Shown: positions 8,700 to 18,026, counted from the first letter of the stretch. The stretch is 37,065 nucleotides of DNA from Roseomonas sp. (GCA_020249825.1 JADCEX010000199.1:1-37065); one strand, 5' to 3'. The notes: generated by a model from the sequence alone, not told the origin. A program made the numbers and translations.

Positions 8700-9676
8700 T
8701 GCCGCTGGTCCGCCTGACTGGGCTGTCGGTCGCTTTTGACGGTGCGCCAGCGCTGCGCGGCATAGACCTTTCGATCGCCAAGGGTGAGGCGGTTGGGCTT
8801 GTCGGCGAAAGCGGCTGCGGCAAATCCGTCACGTGGCTAGCGGCGCTTGGGCTGTTGCCGGCCAAAGCCCGCATCACTGGTAGCGTCATGCTGGATGGGC
8901 AGGAATTGATTGGCGCCCCGGCACCTGTTCTGGAACGGGTACGCGGTGGCCGTATTGCGATGATTTTTCAGGATCCCTCCAGCAGCCTCAATCCTGTTCA
9001 TCGTATCGGCAAGCAGATCATGGAAGCGCTTGGTCTGCACCGGGGCATGACAGGCAGCAATGCGCGCGCCGAGGCAAAACGCTTGCTTGACCTTGTCGGC
9101 ATCCCTGACGCGGCCAGAAGGCTTGATGCCTATCCGCATGAACTCTCAGGCGGCCAGAATCAGCGCGTGATGATTGCCATCGCGCTTGCCGGTCAGCCTG
9201 AATTGCTGGTGGCGGATGAACCCACGACCGCCTTGGATGTGACCATCCAGGCGCAGATTCTGGAATTGCTGCAATCCATACGCCGCCAGATGGGCATGGC
9301 GCTGGTGCTGATCAGCCATGATCTGGGCGTGATTGCCGAAGCCTGTGAACGCGTGGCGGTCATGTATGCCGGCCGCATCGTGGAAGAAGCACCGGTGGAG
9401 CAACTTTTTCAATCAGCCGCGCATCCCTATACGCAAGGATTGATTGGGGCGCTGCCGCCCATGAATGGCCCGCGCCGGCGTCTTGCTGCCATTCCGGGTG
9501 GTGTGCCGGAACCCTGGGCCATGCCACCTGGCTGTGGCTTTGCGCCGCGCTGCCAATTTCGCGCTGCCCCCTGTGATGCCGCAATGCCTGGCCTGATGGG
9601 CCTTTCTGGTCAGCATCGCGCGGCCTGCATTCGCGTGGCGCCGGCTGCGACGCAACTTGAAAGGATACCCGCATGA
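8696..9676 (+). CDS. Dipeptide/oligopeptide-type ABC transporter ATPase (DppD/OppD-like)
   Basis: This is a 326-residue ABC ATPase with Walker A GESGCGKS (37-44), Q-loop [11 protein letters not shown], signature LSGGQNQRV, Walker [13 protein letters not shown], and the switch histidine in ISHD. The C-terminal cysteine-rich oligopeptide-transporter extension (CGFAPRCQF, then APCDAAMP and AACIR) is the type that carries an iron-sulfur cluster in DppD/OppD proteins. Start ATG 8696 overlaps the stop of the broken binding-protein gene; a second ATG follows immediately. A longer open frame from 8636 would run inside that gene. It pairs with the next ATPase to energise the two permeases. Substrate is unknown. 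Confidence 0.88.
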   Translation: MMPLVRLTGLSVAFDGAPALRGIDLSIAKGEAVGLVGESGCGKSVTWLAALGLLPAKARITGSVMLDGQELIGAPAPVLERVRGGRIAMIFQDPSSSLNPVHRIGKQIMEALGLHRGMTGSNARAEAKRLLDLVGIPDAARRLDAYPHELSGGQNQRVMIAIALAGQPELLVADEPTTALDVTIQAQILELLQSIRRQMGMALVLISHDLGVIAEACERVAVMYAGRIVEEAPVEQLFQSAAHPYTQGLIGALPPMNGPRRRLAAIPGGVPEPWAMPPGCGFAPRCQFRAAPCDAAMPGLMGLSGQHRAACIRVAPAATQLERIPA

Positions 9677-10683
9677 AGGCCGGCAGCGCATTGCTGGAAG
9701 CCGAGGGGCTGGTACGCCGTTATGCCATGCGGCGGGGCTTGCTTGGCCGCGCGGTAGAAGTGCGGGCCGTTGATGGTGTTTCGCTGAAATTGGAACGTGG
9801 GCGCACGCTTGGCTTGGTGGGCGAATCAGGTTGCGGCAAGTCAACCACAGGCCGGCTCGTGCTCGGCATGGAAACCCCGGATGCGGGAAGCGTTAGTTTT
9901 GACGGCGCAATCATGCCGCAACCCGGTGGTGCCGCCTGGCGCGCCATACGGGCGCGCATGCAAATGGTGTTTCAGGACCCTTTGGGCGCGCTTGATCGTC
10001 GCCTGCCGATTGCGACCCAAGTGGGCGAACCGCTTGAGATCCACGGCATCGGCGCCCGTTCCGAGAGGGCCGCGCGGGTTGAGACCTTGTTGCGCGCGGT
10101 TGGGTTGCGACCTGATCAGGGTGCCCGCTATCCGCATGAGCTTTCCGGCGGTCAGCGCCAACGCGCGGTTTTGGCACGTGCCTTGGCAACCGATCCCGCG
10201 TTGCTGGTTTGTGACGAACCGATCAGCGCGCTTGACGTATCCATTCAGGCGCAGGTCATGAATCTGCTGGTGGATTTGCAGCAGCAATTCGGCACCGCCA
10301 TGCTTTTCGTGAGCCATGACCTCAGGGCAGTTCGGCAAGTAAGCCACCGTGTCGCTGTGATGTATCTTGGCCGTATTGTGGAAGAAGGGGAACCGGATGG
10401 CGTTCTGCATGAACCGGCCCATCCTTATTCCCGTGCCCTTGTTTCCGCCATCCCGCATCCTGGCCGCGCGGGCCAGCGCATTGTTTTGCAGGGGGACCCG
10501 CCCAACCCGGCGGATCGGCCTTCGGGCTGCGCCTTTCATCCTCGCTGCCCGGTCGCAACCAGCCTTTGCGGGCGTGAAACGCCCGCACTGAAGGCGCGGC
10601 CAGATGGGCGGCTTGTCGCCTGCCATGTGGCGCATGGGGAAGTGAGCGCGGGCCAAGGACACACAAGGCAGGAGGCCGCCTGA
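9673..10683 (+). CDS. Dipeptide/oligopeptide-type ABC transporter ATPase (DppF/OppF-like)
   Basis: This is the 336-residue partner ATPase. Walker A (GESGCGKST, about 50-58), Q-loop VFQDPLGALD, signature LSGGQRQRAVLARAL, Walker B LLVCDEPISALDVSIQAQ and switch histidine (SHDL) are all present. An OppF-like C-terminal extension contains CAFHPRCPVATSLC. The N-terminus has the typical insertion between the first strands (RRYAMRRGLLGRAVEVRAV). Its ATG overlaps the previous stop, and its stop overlaps the permease start at 10683. Both ATPases are complete, so despite loss of one binding-protein copy the transporter should be functional with the intact one. Confidence 0.88.
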   Translation: MKAGSALLEAEGLVRRYAMRRGLLGRAVEVRAVDGVSLKLERGRTLGLVGESGCGKSTTGRLVLGMETPDAGSVSFDGAIMPQPGGAAWRAIRARMQMVFQDPLGALDRRLPIATQVGEPLEIHGIGARSERAARVETLLRAVGLRPDQGARYPHELSGGQRQRAVLARALATDPALLVCDEPISALDVSIQAQVMNLLVDLQQQFGTAMLFVSHDLRAVRQVSHRVAVMYLGRIVEEGEPDGVLHEPAHPYSRALVSAIPHPGRAGQRIVLQGDPPNPADRPSGCAFHPRCPVATSLCGRETPALKARPDGRLVACHVAHGEVSAGQGHTRQEAA

Positions 10684-11615
10684 TGCTTCGTTTTCTGGCC
10701 ACACGCCTGGCGCGGGCCGCCTTGACCATTGCCATGGTCGTGACCTTTGCTTTTGTGGTGTTGCGCCTTTCGGGCGATCCCGCACAAATCATCATGGGGG
10801 CAGATGCGCCACCGGAAGCGGTGGATGCGTTCCGCTCTGCCTGGGGCTTGGATGAGCCGATTTGGGTGCAGTATTTCTCCTATTTCTGGGCCATTCTGCA
10901 GGGTGATCTTGGCCGGTCCATGCGCGATGGGCGGGATGCGATTGTGCTGGTAACGGAACGTATTCCGGCCACGCTGGCGCTCACGCTCCCTGCGCTAGCG
11001 ATCAAGATTTGTCTCGGGATTCCCGCCGGCATTTATGCTGCTTTGCATCGCAATTCTCTGGCGGATCGGGTGGTGATGATCATCGCGGTGGCAGGCTTTA
11101 CCGTGCCGTCCTTTGTCTTGGGGCTGCTGCTTGTGCTGGTTTTTGCCGTACAGCTTGGTTGGCTACCTTCAGGTGGGCAGGAAAGCTGGCGCCATGGCAT
11201 TCTGCCGGTGATCACCTTGGGCCTTGGCGGTGCCGCGGTTTTGGCGCGCTTTACACGCAGCGCGATGCTTGAGGTTCTGGGCCAGCCCTATATCCGCACC
11301 GCCAGCGCAAAAGGCGTGCCCTGGCGCGCGGTTGTCACCGGCCATGCCTTGCCGAATGCCGCCATTCCTACCGTCACCATCATCGGCTTCATGGTGGGCA
11401 CATTGATTGCGGGGGCGGTAGTGGTGGAAAGCGTTTTCTCCTGGCCGGGGGTGGGGCGATTATTAGTGGTCGCGGTCGCCAATCGGGATTTGGCGGTGGT
11501 GCAATGCATCTTGCTGCTGGTCGCCATCACCATGGTTTGCGCCAATCTGATTGTTGATTTGCTCTACGGCTTGCTTGACCCGCGCTTGCGCGCTGCGCCG
11601 CGAAAGGCTGCCTGA
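10683..11615 (+). CDS. Dipeptide-type ABC transporter permease (DppB/OppB-like)
   Basis: The 310-residue membrane protein starts with a hydrophobic span (about residues 8-28), followed by the periplasmic loop common to DppB proteins (RLSGDPAQIIMGADAPPEAVDAF). Four or five further spans follow around residues 95-125, 130-160, 170-195, 230-260 and 280-300. The EAA coupling loop contains RTASAKGVPWRAVVTGHALPNA, the usual site of contact with the ATPases. Start and stop are within one or two bases of the flanking genes, indicating one operon. It forms half of the inner-membrane channel. Confidence 0.88.
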   Translation: MLRFLATRLARAALTIAMVVTFAFVVLRLSGDPAQIIMGADAPPEAVDAFRSAWGLDEPIWVQYFSYFWAILQGDLGRSMRDGRDAIVLVTERIPATLALTLPALAIKICLGIPAGIYAALHRNSLADRVVMIIAVAGFTVPSFVLGLLLVLVFAVQLGWLPSGGQESWRHGILPVITLGLGGAAVLARFTRSAMLEVLGQPYIRTASAKGVPWRAVVTGHALPNAAIPTVTIIGFMVGTLIAGAVVVESVFSWPGVGRLLVVAVANRDLAVVQCILLLVAITMVCANLIVDLLYGLLDPRLRAAPRKAA

Positions 11616-11616
11616 T

Positions 11617-12495
11617 ATGCCGGAAGCTCCCCTTGTGATTACTGCCCCAACAGCGCCCACCAAAGCGCGGCGGAAAGCCCCGCCGGCCTTGGTGGTTTTC
11701 GGCATTGGCTGGCTGATGCTGATGCTTGTCGTTGCGCTGCTCGCGGATATCTTGGCGCCTTACGCCTATACGGCGCTTGATCTTCGCAATCGTCTTTCCC
11801 CACCCATCCTGCTTGGCGGCACTTGGCTTCATCCGCTCGGCACTGATGAGCTTGGGCGGGATGTGCTGTCGCGGCTTATCTATTCCATCCGCACAAGCCT
11901 ATTGATCGCCTTCGGTGCCACCATCATCGGGGCGGCTGTCGGTACGTCCCTTGGCTTCCTGGCGGCGCATTTCAGAGGGTTTATCGAACAGGCAGTGCTG
12001 GCGCTGGTGGATTTCTCCGCCTCGCTCCCCTTCCTGATTTTAGCGTTGGCGGTGCTGGCGTTTTTCGGTAATTCGCTGCTGCTGCTGGTTTGCCTTCTGG
12101 GGCTGCATGCCTGGGAAAGATATGCGCGTATTGCGCGCGGGCTTGCGCTTGCCGCCGGCACGCAAGGCTATGCGGCCGCGGTGCGGGGGCTTGGGGCGTC
12201 TCCATGGCGCATCTATGGGCGGCATGTCTTGCCCAATATCGCCTCGACACTCATTGTTTCCATGACGCTCGCCTTTCCGGAAGTGATCCTGCTTGAGTCC
12301 GGACTTTCCTTCCTTGGCCTGGGCGTGCAGCCACCAGAGACATCGCTTGGTTCAATGGTCGGCTATGGGCGGGAATATTTGACGCGGGCGCCCTGGATTC
12401 TACTGGCACCCGCCAGCACGATTGTGCTGACCACTCTCTCAGTTTCGCTGATTGGTGATTGGCTACGTGATGGGCTTGACCCGACGCTGCGGTGA
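11617..12495 (+). CDS. Dipeptide-type ABC transporter permease (DppC/OppC-like)
   Basis: The 292-residue membrane protein starts at ATG 11617, one base after the DppB-like stop; an in-frame start at 11551 would overlap that gene and is unlikely. An N-terminal cytoplasmic tail leads into the first span (VVFGIGWLMLMLVVALLADI). The DppC hallmark GTDELGRDVLSRLIYSIRTS and the EAA loop (AAVRGLGASPWRIYGRHVLPN) are present, ending with IGDWLRDGLDPTLR as in family members. It completes the five-component importer that begins at 5967 and closes the plus-strand operon. Confidence 0.88.
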   Translation: MPEAPLVITAPTAPTKARRKAPPALVVFGIGWLMLMLVVALLADILAPYAYTALDLRNRLSPPILLGGTWLHPLGTDELGRDVLSRLIYSIRTSLLIAFGATIIGAAVGTSLGFLAAHFRGFIEQAVLALVDFSASLPFLILALAVLAFFGNSLLLLVCLLGLHAWERYARIARGLALAAGTQGYAAAVRGLGASPWRIYGRHVLPNIASTLIVSMTLAFPEVILLESGLSFLGLGVQPPETSLGSMVGYGREYLTRAPWILLAPASTIVLTTLSVSLIGDWLRDGLDPTLR

Positions 12496-12510
12496 GGGGA
12501 TTCACCGCAG
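12487..12510. terminator. Hairpin between convergent operons, overlapping a stop codon
   Basis: A perfect 9-bp inverted repeat (CTGCGGTGA at 12487-12495, TCACCGCAG at 12502-12510) with a 6-nt loop sits on the end of the DppC-like gene and includes its stop codon. Two operons converge here. No clear T tract follows on either strand, so it may act as a Rho-assisted or bidirectional stop or as an mRNA 3'-end stabiliser. Confidence 0.45.
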
Positions 12511-12532
12511 CCGTTAGTGCTGAGCGCGAGTA

Positions 12533-13954
12533 CTAGCGCCGGCGCATCGCAGTTGGGTAAAGCCGCCCGTTTTCTGACCGCATGGCTTCAAGGACGAAAT
12601 CGCCCGGCAGATCGTGCAATTCTTCGCTGGGTGGAAGGTCTGCCGCGGCATCCAAAGCGCCGCGCAATGGGCGCCCTTCCATGCCGGAAGGGTCAACCCC
12701 CAGCATATGCAGAACCGTCGGCACGATGTCCGTCAAGTCAGCAGGTTCTTGGATCACCGAACCCTGACGGAAGGGGCCACCCTGCATCACCAGCACGGTC
12801 GCAAGCTCCGCACGATGCAGGCCGCCATGCATACCGCCGCCTTCTGGGACATCAGGTGCATCGAAGGGGGCCGTGCCTGGCAGGCCCCATTCATCCAAGC
12901 CTTCTTCGCCCGCGAATGTCGCGACCAGATCGGCGCTGCGCGTATGGGCTGAGCCCAGCAGTGCAAGCGGCGCCGCCCGCCCCGGAGAGAGGATGGCAGG
13001 ATCACGCGCCAATAAAGGACCAGCCCAATGTTGTGTGGCCAGGAAATCCGCCACCTGAGAGGCAAAGGATGGGTCTCTCAGCCAAAGCCCAGGCGCCGCC
13101 GCTGGCGCAACAACAATATCCACATCCGGCGCCATGCCGGTGCCAGCACGGAAGCCGGCGCGCTGCAATTCGCTCCGCAGGCACTTCTTGCCCCGGCCGG
13201 TAACATGGCCATGGTCTGAGAGAACGATAATTGCGATTTCCTTCGCATCTGGCTGCGCATCACGCCAGGTGATGATTTGCCCAAGCACCGCATCTGCCGA
13301 TTTAAGCGCGTGTTGCGTATGTTCAGCCCGCAAGCCACCCCAATGGAAGGATACGTCCGGTTCTGACAGCCACAGCAGCGCCACATCCGGTTTCACTCGG
13401 GGCAGCACGTGTTCAAGCAAAACGCGTCCGGCAAATTCAACCCGCGCGATATTCGGTACGGCAGCGGGCGGCGTCTCGCCAAGCGCTGAAACCACGCGCT
13501 GCGCTGTCTCGCCCTCAGTATCCTCGACATTCCAACGAAAGGCGCCAAGCCGCTCTGCCGCCGGGTGAAGCAGCCGGGCCGCCCCCGCCGTACCGGCGCT
13601 GACCAGGGCGAAACTCATTCCATGCGGTGCCAGGCGCTCCGCCAAGCTGGCACGTTGCAAAGGCGATTCCGCACCGGCGGCGAGGGTGACAACATCCTCA
13701 ACCAGCTTGGTCCGGATCAAACGATCGCGTGCCACCGATGCGTCGAACAGCGTATTGGCGACCAAGCCATGGCCCCCAGGGCGGCAGCCTGTGATGAGCG
13801 ATGGCGTTGCCACCCGCGTTTCAGAGGGGAACACACTCCGTGCCCGCAAAAAGCGCGCGCCCGCCATACCAAGCGCATGCAAATGAGGGGTCGCCACAGG
13901 ATCCACCATATCGGGTCGCAGCCCATCCAAGGCGACCATAATTACGCTTGTCAT
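12533..13954 (-). CDS. Alkaline-phosphatase-superfamily phosphodiesterase / nucleotide pyrophosphatase-like enzyme
   Basis: This 473-residue protein belongs to the type I phosphodiesterase/nucleotide-pyrophosphatase branch (PF01663-like). The first metal ligand is Asp10 in MVALDGLRPD. The likely nucleophile is Thr46 in FPSETRVATPS. Further metal-ligand motifs are LSEPDVSFH, LSDHGH and the late HGGLHRAE. No signal peptide is apparent, so it probably acts in the cytoplasm on imported substrate. ATG 13954 has GGGAG at good spacing. It is the last gene of the minus-strand cluster after a ugp-like transporter and a metallophosphoesterase, suggesting it cleaves imported phosphodiesters. Phosphonoacetate hydrolase (PhnA) lies in the same superfamily and cannot be excluded from sequence alone. 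Confidence 0.78.
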   Translation of the reverse strand: MTSVIMVALDGLRPDMVDPVATPHLHALGMAGARFLRARSVFPSETRVATPSLITGCRPGGHGLVANTLFDASVARDRLIRTKLVEDVVTLAAGAESPLQRASLAERLAPHGMSFALVSAGTAGAARLLHPAAERLGAFRWNVEDTEGETAQRVVSALGETPPAAVPNIARVEFAGRVLLEHVLPRVKPDVALLWLSEPDVSFHWGGLRAEHTQHALKSADAVLGQIITWRDAQPDAKEIAIIVLSDHGHVTGRGKKCLRSELQRAGFRAGTGMAPDVDIVVAPAAAPGLWLRDPSFASQVADFLATQHWAGPLLARDPAILSPGRAAPLALLGSAHTRSADLVATFAGEEGLDEWGLPGTAPFDAPDVPEGGGMHGGLHRAELATVLVMQGGPFRQGSVIQEPADLTDIVPTVLHMLGVDPSGMEGRPLRGALDAAADLPPSEELHDLPGDFVLEAMRSENGRLYPTAMRRR

Positions 13955-14072
13955 GTCATTCTCCCAAAGGTCAGCGGCGCGTGAGGTAGGAAGCCAAAAT
14001 TCTCAGCTTGTGTCAGCCGCTTTTACGATATTCGACGTGTTTTCATGCGCCAAGAAGCGCCACAACAGCGCT

Positions 14073-14900
14073 TCAGGACGTGGCGCGAGGATAAGTCAGA
14101 TGGCGGATAGGGCCAAGATAAGGCACTTCCATACCATCCGGTTCCAGCAGAACCGTCTCCACGTGATCCTCATGCAAATGATGCAGTAAGGCACCGCAAC
14201 GCCGCGCCCCGGGCAGGCCTTGCTGCTCATCCTCCTCAACCACAAAGGAAAGCGGTGGCGCCCAGACGAAGGATACGGCGTCTCGCTTGAATTCATGATG
14301 CAGGTGCAAATGACCAGAGGCGACCAACCGAAGCCCTGGATGCTCCAGTAACGGCATCAAGGTGTTCCGCGCATGCGGAGGTACAGACCAATAATCAAAA
14401 ACTGGATCGTCGGGATGCGTTATGAAGATTGGCTTATGCAGAAAAACTGCCAAGCGCCGAGCCTCCGCGCTTTCAAGCGCTTCGATGATGAAGCGTGCTT
14501 GGGCGTCTTCCTCCGGATGCCCCGTGCCCATGACCTCCGAATTGAGGCCAATGACGCGCCAGCCCGGCAGATCATGCAGACCATAGCCCGTACCCAAATA
14601 TTGCTGGAACCTAGTCAGCCGGGTGGCATCAAAGGGCTGACGGGGCATGGTATGCGGGTGACTGCCCGTATCATGATTTCCGGGCAGCGCCAGAAATGGG
14701 CCGGGGAAGCGGCCTAATTCTTCGGCGGCGAAAGCCATATCCGCATCATGATCCGCGCCATCCAGCGAAAGATCACCGCTTGCAACGGTAAGATCGGGCG
14801 GGGTTGCCGCCGCCAGGGCGTGAATCAGGGCGACATTACCGCGGAATAATTCATTCCGCGGCGAAAGATGCGCATCAGTAATCTGAAGGATCGTTTGCAT
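14073..14900 (-). CDS. Cyclic-nucleotide/glycerophosphodiester-type metallophosphoesterase
   Basis: The 275-residue calcineurin-like phosphoesterase carries all the class III phosphodiesterase metal motifs: D-A-H at 9-11 (ITDAHLS), GD at 42-43 (VASGDLSLDG), GNHD at 74-77, a histidine in VFLHKPIF, and GHLHLHH near 195-201. Relatives include GpdQ glycerophosphodiesterase and CpdA cAMP phosphodiesterase. It starts three bases from the stop of the upstream binding-protein gene, so it is co-transcribed with the ugp-like transporter. A role in opening glycerophosphodiesters to glycerol-3-phosphate, or in stripping phosphate from them, is the most natural reading. No signal peptide is seen, implying a cytoplasmic location. 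Confidence 0.82.
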   Translation of the reverse strand: MQTILQITDAHLSPRNELFRGNVALIHALAAATPPDLTVASGDLSLDGADHDADMAFAAEELGRFPGPFLALPGNHDTGSHPHTMPRQPFDATRLTRFQQYLGTGYGLHDLPGWRVIGLNSEVMGTGHPEEDAQARFIIEALESAEARRLAVFLHKPIFITHPDDPVFDYWSVPPHARNTLMPLLEHPGLRLVASGHLHLHHEFKRDAVSFVWAPPLSFVVEEDEQQGLPGARRCGALLHHLHEDHVETVLLEPDGMEVPYLGPIRHLTYPRATS

Positions 14901-14903
14901 ATT

Positions 14904-16184
14904 TCAGCCCCGGCGAGGCAGCAGACGGCGAACTTCGCTGGCCATATCGGCCAAAGCCACTTCGGGGGTCGCATTCCCTTCGACAACACGGGCCATGTTA
15001 TTCACCATCACTTCGGTCACACGAACGCTATTGGTGCCTGGGAACGCATACCATGGCACCATGCGGCCCACCTGCATGGTCGCAGTCTTGAACAGTGGAT
15101 TTTCGCGATAGAATTCCGAAAGATAACGTGGATCATCAATGGCAAGCTGGTTCGTCGGCACATAGCCGGTGTTCTTGACCATTAGCGTCGTTCCTTCTGC
15201 GCTTGTCGAAAAGCGCAGGAACCTCCAGGCAGCCTCCCGCTTCGCTGCATCACGCGCGGTCAGCATCCCGGCGGCACCGCCCGTAGGCAGGCGGCCATTC
15301 ACCGGGTCAACAACAGGCAATAGCGCGGTCTGCATTTCAAAGTTCCGCCCAACGCTGTTCATCATATTGCGCAGGAAGGCGGTGGAGCCAAAGCGCATGC
15401 CAAGCTTGCCGGCGGCAAACGCTTGCAGAGCCGTGGTGCCATTCAGTTGCGGCATGCCCCCTTCGGTCACCATGCGGCGGAGCAAGCGTAGGCTGGCAAG
15501 GCCTTCGGCACCTGCAAAGCCAACATCGCGTTCATCTGGTGTCAGCATGCGCGCACCATGGCTAAACAGCAGCGCGGAAAACATCCAGTCATCGCCCGGC
15601 CACTGGAACCACATGCCTTCAGTACCATCGCCAAGCGCCTTGATGCGCGCTGAAAGCGCAATGACCTCATCCCAGGTTTTTGGGAAGGCTTCGGGGGCAG
15701 GATTGGCACCAACGCGGCGAAGCAGTTCGGTATTATAATAGGAAATCGCATTGGATGCGGCATAGGCCAGCCCCGATTGCATGCCGCCGAAATGGCCAAG
15801 GGCAAGTATGCCAGGGGTATAGCCATGGGCCGCCGGATTACCCTCACGCGCAAGCAAAGGCGCCAGATCCTGGGCGATGCCGCGCTCGGCGAATACCCGC
15901 AGGCGATTGAAGCCCTGATAGGAAAGATCGGGCAATTGATTGGCAGCGGCCTGGCGGAGGATAAGCTGATTGCCTTCCTCATAATTCGGCGTGGTGATGA
16001 AGCGAACCGTCACATTGGGTTCGCGCTTGGCGAATTCCGCCGCGATCGCGTCATAGCTTTCCTTGAAGATTTGCGGCTGGGCGTAATGCACCGTGATGTC
16101 CACATTGGACTGAGCGCGCAGTTGTGGTGCGCTGAGCAAGCCGGCTGTGACGCCCAAGGCCGTGCGACGGGTAAATGGCTTCAT
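14904..16184 (-). CDS. ugpB: UgpB-like ABC transporter substrate-binding protein
   Basis: This is a 426-residue family-1 extracellular solute-binding protein. A twin-arginine-containing signal (MKPFTRRTALGVTAGLLSAPQLRAQ) precedes the mature chain. Typical features are FKESYDAIAAEFAKREPNVTV, TWDEVIALSARIKAL, a GWxxQ-like tract reading WFQWPGDDWMF, and FLRFSTSAEGTTLMVKNTGYVPT near the C-terminus, which resembles the UgpB family. ATG 16184 has AAGGAA upstream; the longer frame to 16259 would overlap ugpE. Glycerol-3-phosphate or a glycerophosphodiester is the suggested ligand, based on the two phosphodiesterase genes that follow. A sugar ligand remains possible. The symbol is given by similarity and context. 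Confidence 0.72.
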   Translation of the reverse strand: MKPFTRRTALGVTAGLLSAPQLRAQSNVDITVHYAQPQIFKESYDAIAAEFAKREPNVTVRFITTPNYEEGNQLILRQAAANQLPDLSYQGFNRLRVFAERGIAQDLAPLLAREGNPAAHGYTPGILALGHFGGMQSGLAYAASNAISYYNTELLRRVGANPAPEAFPKTWDEVIALSARIKALGDGTEGMWFQWPGDDWMFSALLFSHGARMLTPDERDVGFAGAEGLASLRLLRRMVTEGGMPQLNGTTALQAFAAGKLGMRFGSTAFLRNMMNSVGRNFEMQTALLPVVDPVNGRLPTGGAAGMLTARDAAKREAAWRFLRFSTSAEGTTLMVKNTGYVPTNQLAIDDPRYLSEFYRENPLFKTATMQVGRMVPWYAFPGTNSVRVTEVMVNNMARVVEGNATPEVALADMASEVRRLLPRRG

Positions 16185-16255
16185 GGTCCGATTCCTTTCG
16201 GTTTTTGGAAAAATGGAAACATCTGGTGATAGGTGAGTGATCATGCCGCGCATGG

Positions 16256-17098
16256 TCATCCCTTCAGCCCGGTTGTGGCGATGCCTTCAACGAAGCGCCG
16301 TTGTGCAAAAAGGAATGCCAGAACAAGAGGCAGTGTCATGATGACGGCAGCCGCCATCAATGCGGCAAAATCATCGCCTGCCTCGTCTGAACGGAAATAC
16401 AAGACGCCAAGCGCCGGGGTGGCGCGTGCCTGCCCTTCAATCACAATTAGCGGCCAGAAAAGATCATTCCAATGCGCGACGACAGAGAAAATCGCAAAGG
16501 CGGTGGCTGCCGGCCAGGCATTCGGCAGGATCACGCGCCAAACGATTTCAAACTCACCGATCCCATCAAGGCGTGCCGCATGAACCAGTTCATCGGGCAG
16601 CGCCTTGAAGAACTGACGGAATAGAAAGATCGCAAAGACTGAAATAGTGAAGGGCAGGATCAGCGCGGCATAGGTATTCAAGAGACCTGTTTTGCTAAAG
16701 GCCAAGTAGAGCGGGAGCGCCGGCACATGGGGCGGCACAAGAAGGCCAAGCATAACAAGGCCAAGGGCCAGATCACGCCCGGGGAAGCGAAGCTTCGCGA
16801 GCGCATAGGCTGCCGGAACGGCGAAAAGTAGCTGGAAGAAAAGTATGCCACCGCATACAACAATACCATTCCAGAGATAGCCAAATACTGGAATCTGCGA
16901 AAACACCTTCCCGTAATTCTCAATGCCGTGAAAGCGTTCTGGCCAGAGAATAAGGCTGGCACGAAACAACTCATCCAGTGGCTTTACGCTTGCTGAGATC
17001 ATCCAGATATAAGGCATGAGCAGCAATAGCGCGAGGCAGCCTAGCACAAGCAGGCGCGGCGCATCCGCCCAAAGCGATTTCGCGCCGCGCTCAGCCAT
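16256..17098 (-). CDS. ugpE: UgpE-like ABC transporter permease
   Basis: The 280-residue inner-membrane protein of the MalG/UgpE type has hydrophobic spans around residues 13-33, 75-100, 107-130, 140-160, 185-205 and 240-262. The EAA loop (ELVHAARLDGIGEFEIVWRVILPNAWPA) is a clear match to sugar/G3P permeases. The C-terminus RRFVEGIATTGLKG is the usual ending for this family. It overlaps the ugpA-like gene by eight bases and is separated from the ugpB-like gene by 71 bp, in the order C-A-E-B. It forms one half of the channel. Confidence 0.8.
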   Translation of the reverse strand: MAERGAKSLWADAPRLLVLGCLALLLLMPYIWMISASVKPLDELFRASLILWPERFHGIENYGKVFSQIPVFGYLWNGIVVCGGILFFQLLFAVPAAYALAKLRFPGRDLALGLVMLGLLVPPHVPALPLYLAFSKTGLLNTYAALILPFTISVFAIFLFRQFFKALPDELVHAARLDGIGEFEIVWRVILPNAWPAATAFAIFSVVAHWNDLFWPLIVIEGQARATPALGVLYFRSDEAGDDFAALMAAAVIMTLPLVLAFLFAQRRFVEGIATTGLKG

Positions 17099-18026
17099 AA
17101 TGCACCCGCTTATCCAAAGCCTTGGTTTGCAGCCAGACCAAGCCCAGAACCATCAACAGGAAAACCAGGGTGATCGCCGCAGAATATCCAAGCCGCAGAA
17201 ACGTGAAGCCTTCCTTGTACATGGTGTGCAGCAGGACTTCACTCGCCTTATTCGGCCCGCCTTGGGTCAGAACAGCGACCGTATCAAAGACCCGAATGCT
17301 ACGGATCATGGTGATGGTCAGCACGAAGAGTGTTGTGGGTCCAAGCATGGGCCAAGTGACAAGCCGAAACCGATCAAGCCAGGATTTCGTCCCGTCAACT
17401 TCAGCGGCTTGATAGAGTTCCCGCGGAATGGCGCTGAGGCCTGCCAGGAAAAGTACCATATTGTAGCCGACATTCTCCCAAACGCCGATTGCCCCGAGAC
17501 TGAGAAGTACCCAATCCGAAGATGAAAGCCAGAAGGGTGGGGCGGTAACGCCAAGAAGGCGCAAGAAGGCATTCAAAGGCCCAATCGTCGGATGCAGCAG
17601 GTATTGCCAAGCAGCTGCCATGGCGACCGTCAGTGAAACAACCGGCAGGAAGAAGACAGCGCGAAACAGGGCGCGCCCACGCATCCCCGCTTCAATTAAA
17701 AGCGCTGCGCCCAAGCCAAGCAAGATGGAAAGTGGTGTGACGAGCCCGACATAGATGACCGTATTGCGGAGGGCGATGGCAAATCCACGATCTTCCAGCA
17801 TTTCTTCAAAATTCGCGGTGCCAATCCAGCCCCACTCCAGCGCGCCCAATTCGTAATCTGTGAAGGCCAAAAGGATCGTGGCCAAGCTAGGCAATAGGAG
17901 CATCAGAAAATAAGCGATGCCTGCCGGCATGTTCAGCATAAGGCCGACCAAGGCTTCGCCACGTGTCAGGCGGCGCGATCTTCCCTGAAATGATGCAGGC
18001 TGCGCTGCAGATAAGGTTTCAGGCAA
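17091..18026 (-). CDS. ugpA: UgpA-like ABC transporter permease
   Basis: This is a MalF/UgpA-type permease of about 311 residues with spans near 27-50, 90-115, 125-150, 175-200, 220-245 and 280-303. Its EAA loop reads ELYQAAEVDGTKSWLDRFRLV. The open frame extends back to 18299, but that part overlaps the ATPase gene and is not protein-like. The best start is TTG 18026 (Met-Pro-Glu-Thr-Leu-Ser), which overlaps the ATPase stop by eight bases, the same overlap used between ugpA and ugpE. No ATG or GTG is available before the first membrane span. It pairs with the UgpE-like protein. Confidence 0.75.
   Translation of the reverse strand: MPETLSAAQPASFQGRSRRLTRGEALVGLMLNMPAGIAYFLMLLLPSLATILLAFTDYELGALEWGWIGTANFEEMLEDRGFAIALRNTVIYVGLVTPLSILLGLGAALLIEAGMRGRALFRAVFFLPVVSLTVAMAAAWQYLLHPTIGPLNAFLRLLGVTAPPFWLSSSDWVLLSLGAIGVWENVGYNMVLFLAGLSAIPRELYQAAEVDGTKSWLDRFRLVTWPMLGPTTLFVLTITMIRSIRVFDTVAVLTQGGPNKASEVLLHTMYKEGFTFLRLGYSAAITLVFLLMVLGLVWLQTKALDKRVHYG

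Noticed and set aside
9841-10785. 314-codon minus-strand frame opposite the OppF-like ATPase
   Set aside because: Shadow frame of a certain ABC ATPase.
12517-13203. 228-codon plus-strand frame opposite the phosphodiesterase
   Set aside because: Rich in Arg, Pro and Ser with no recognisable domain; the minus-strand enzyme has clear metal motifs.
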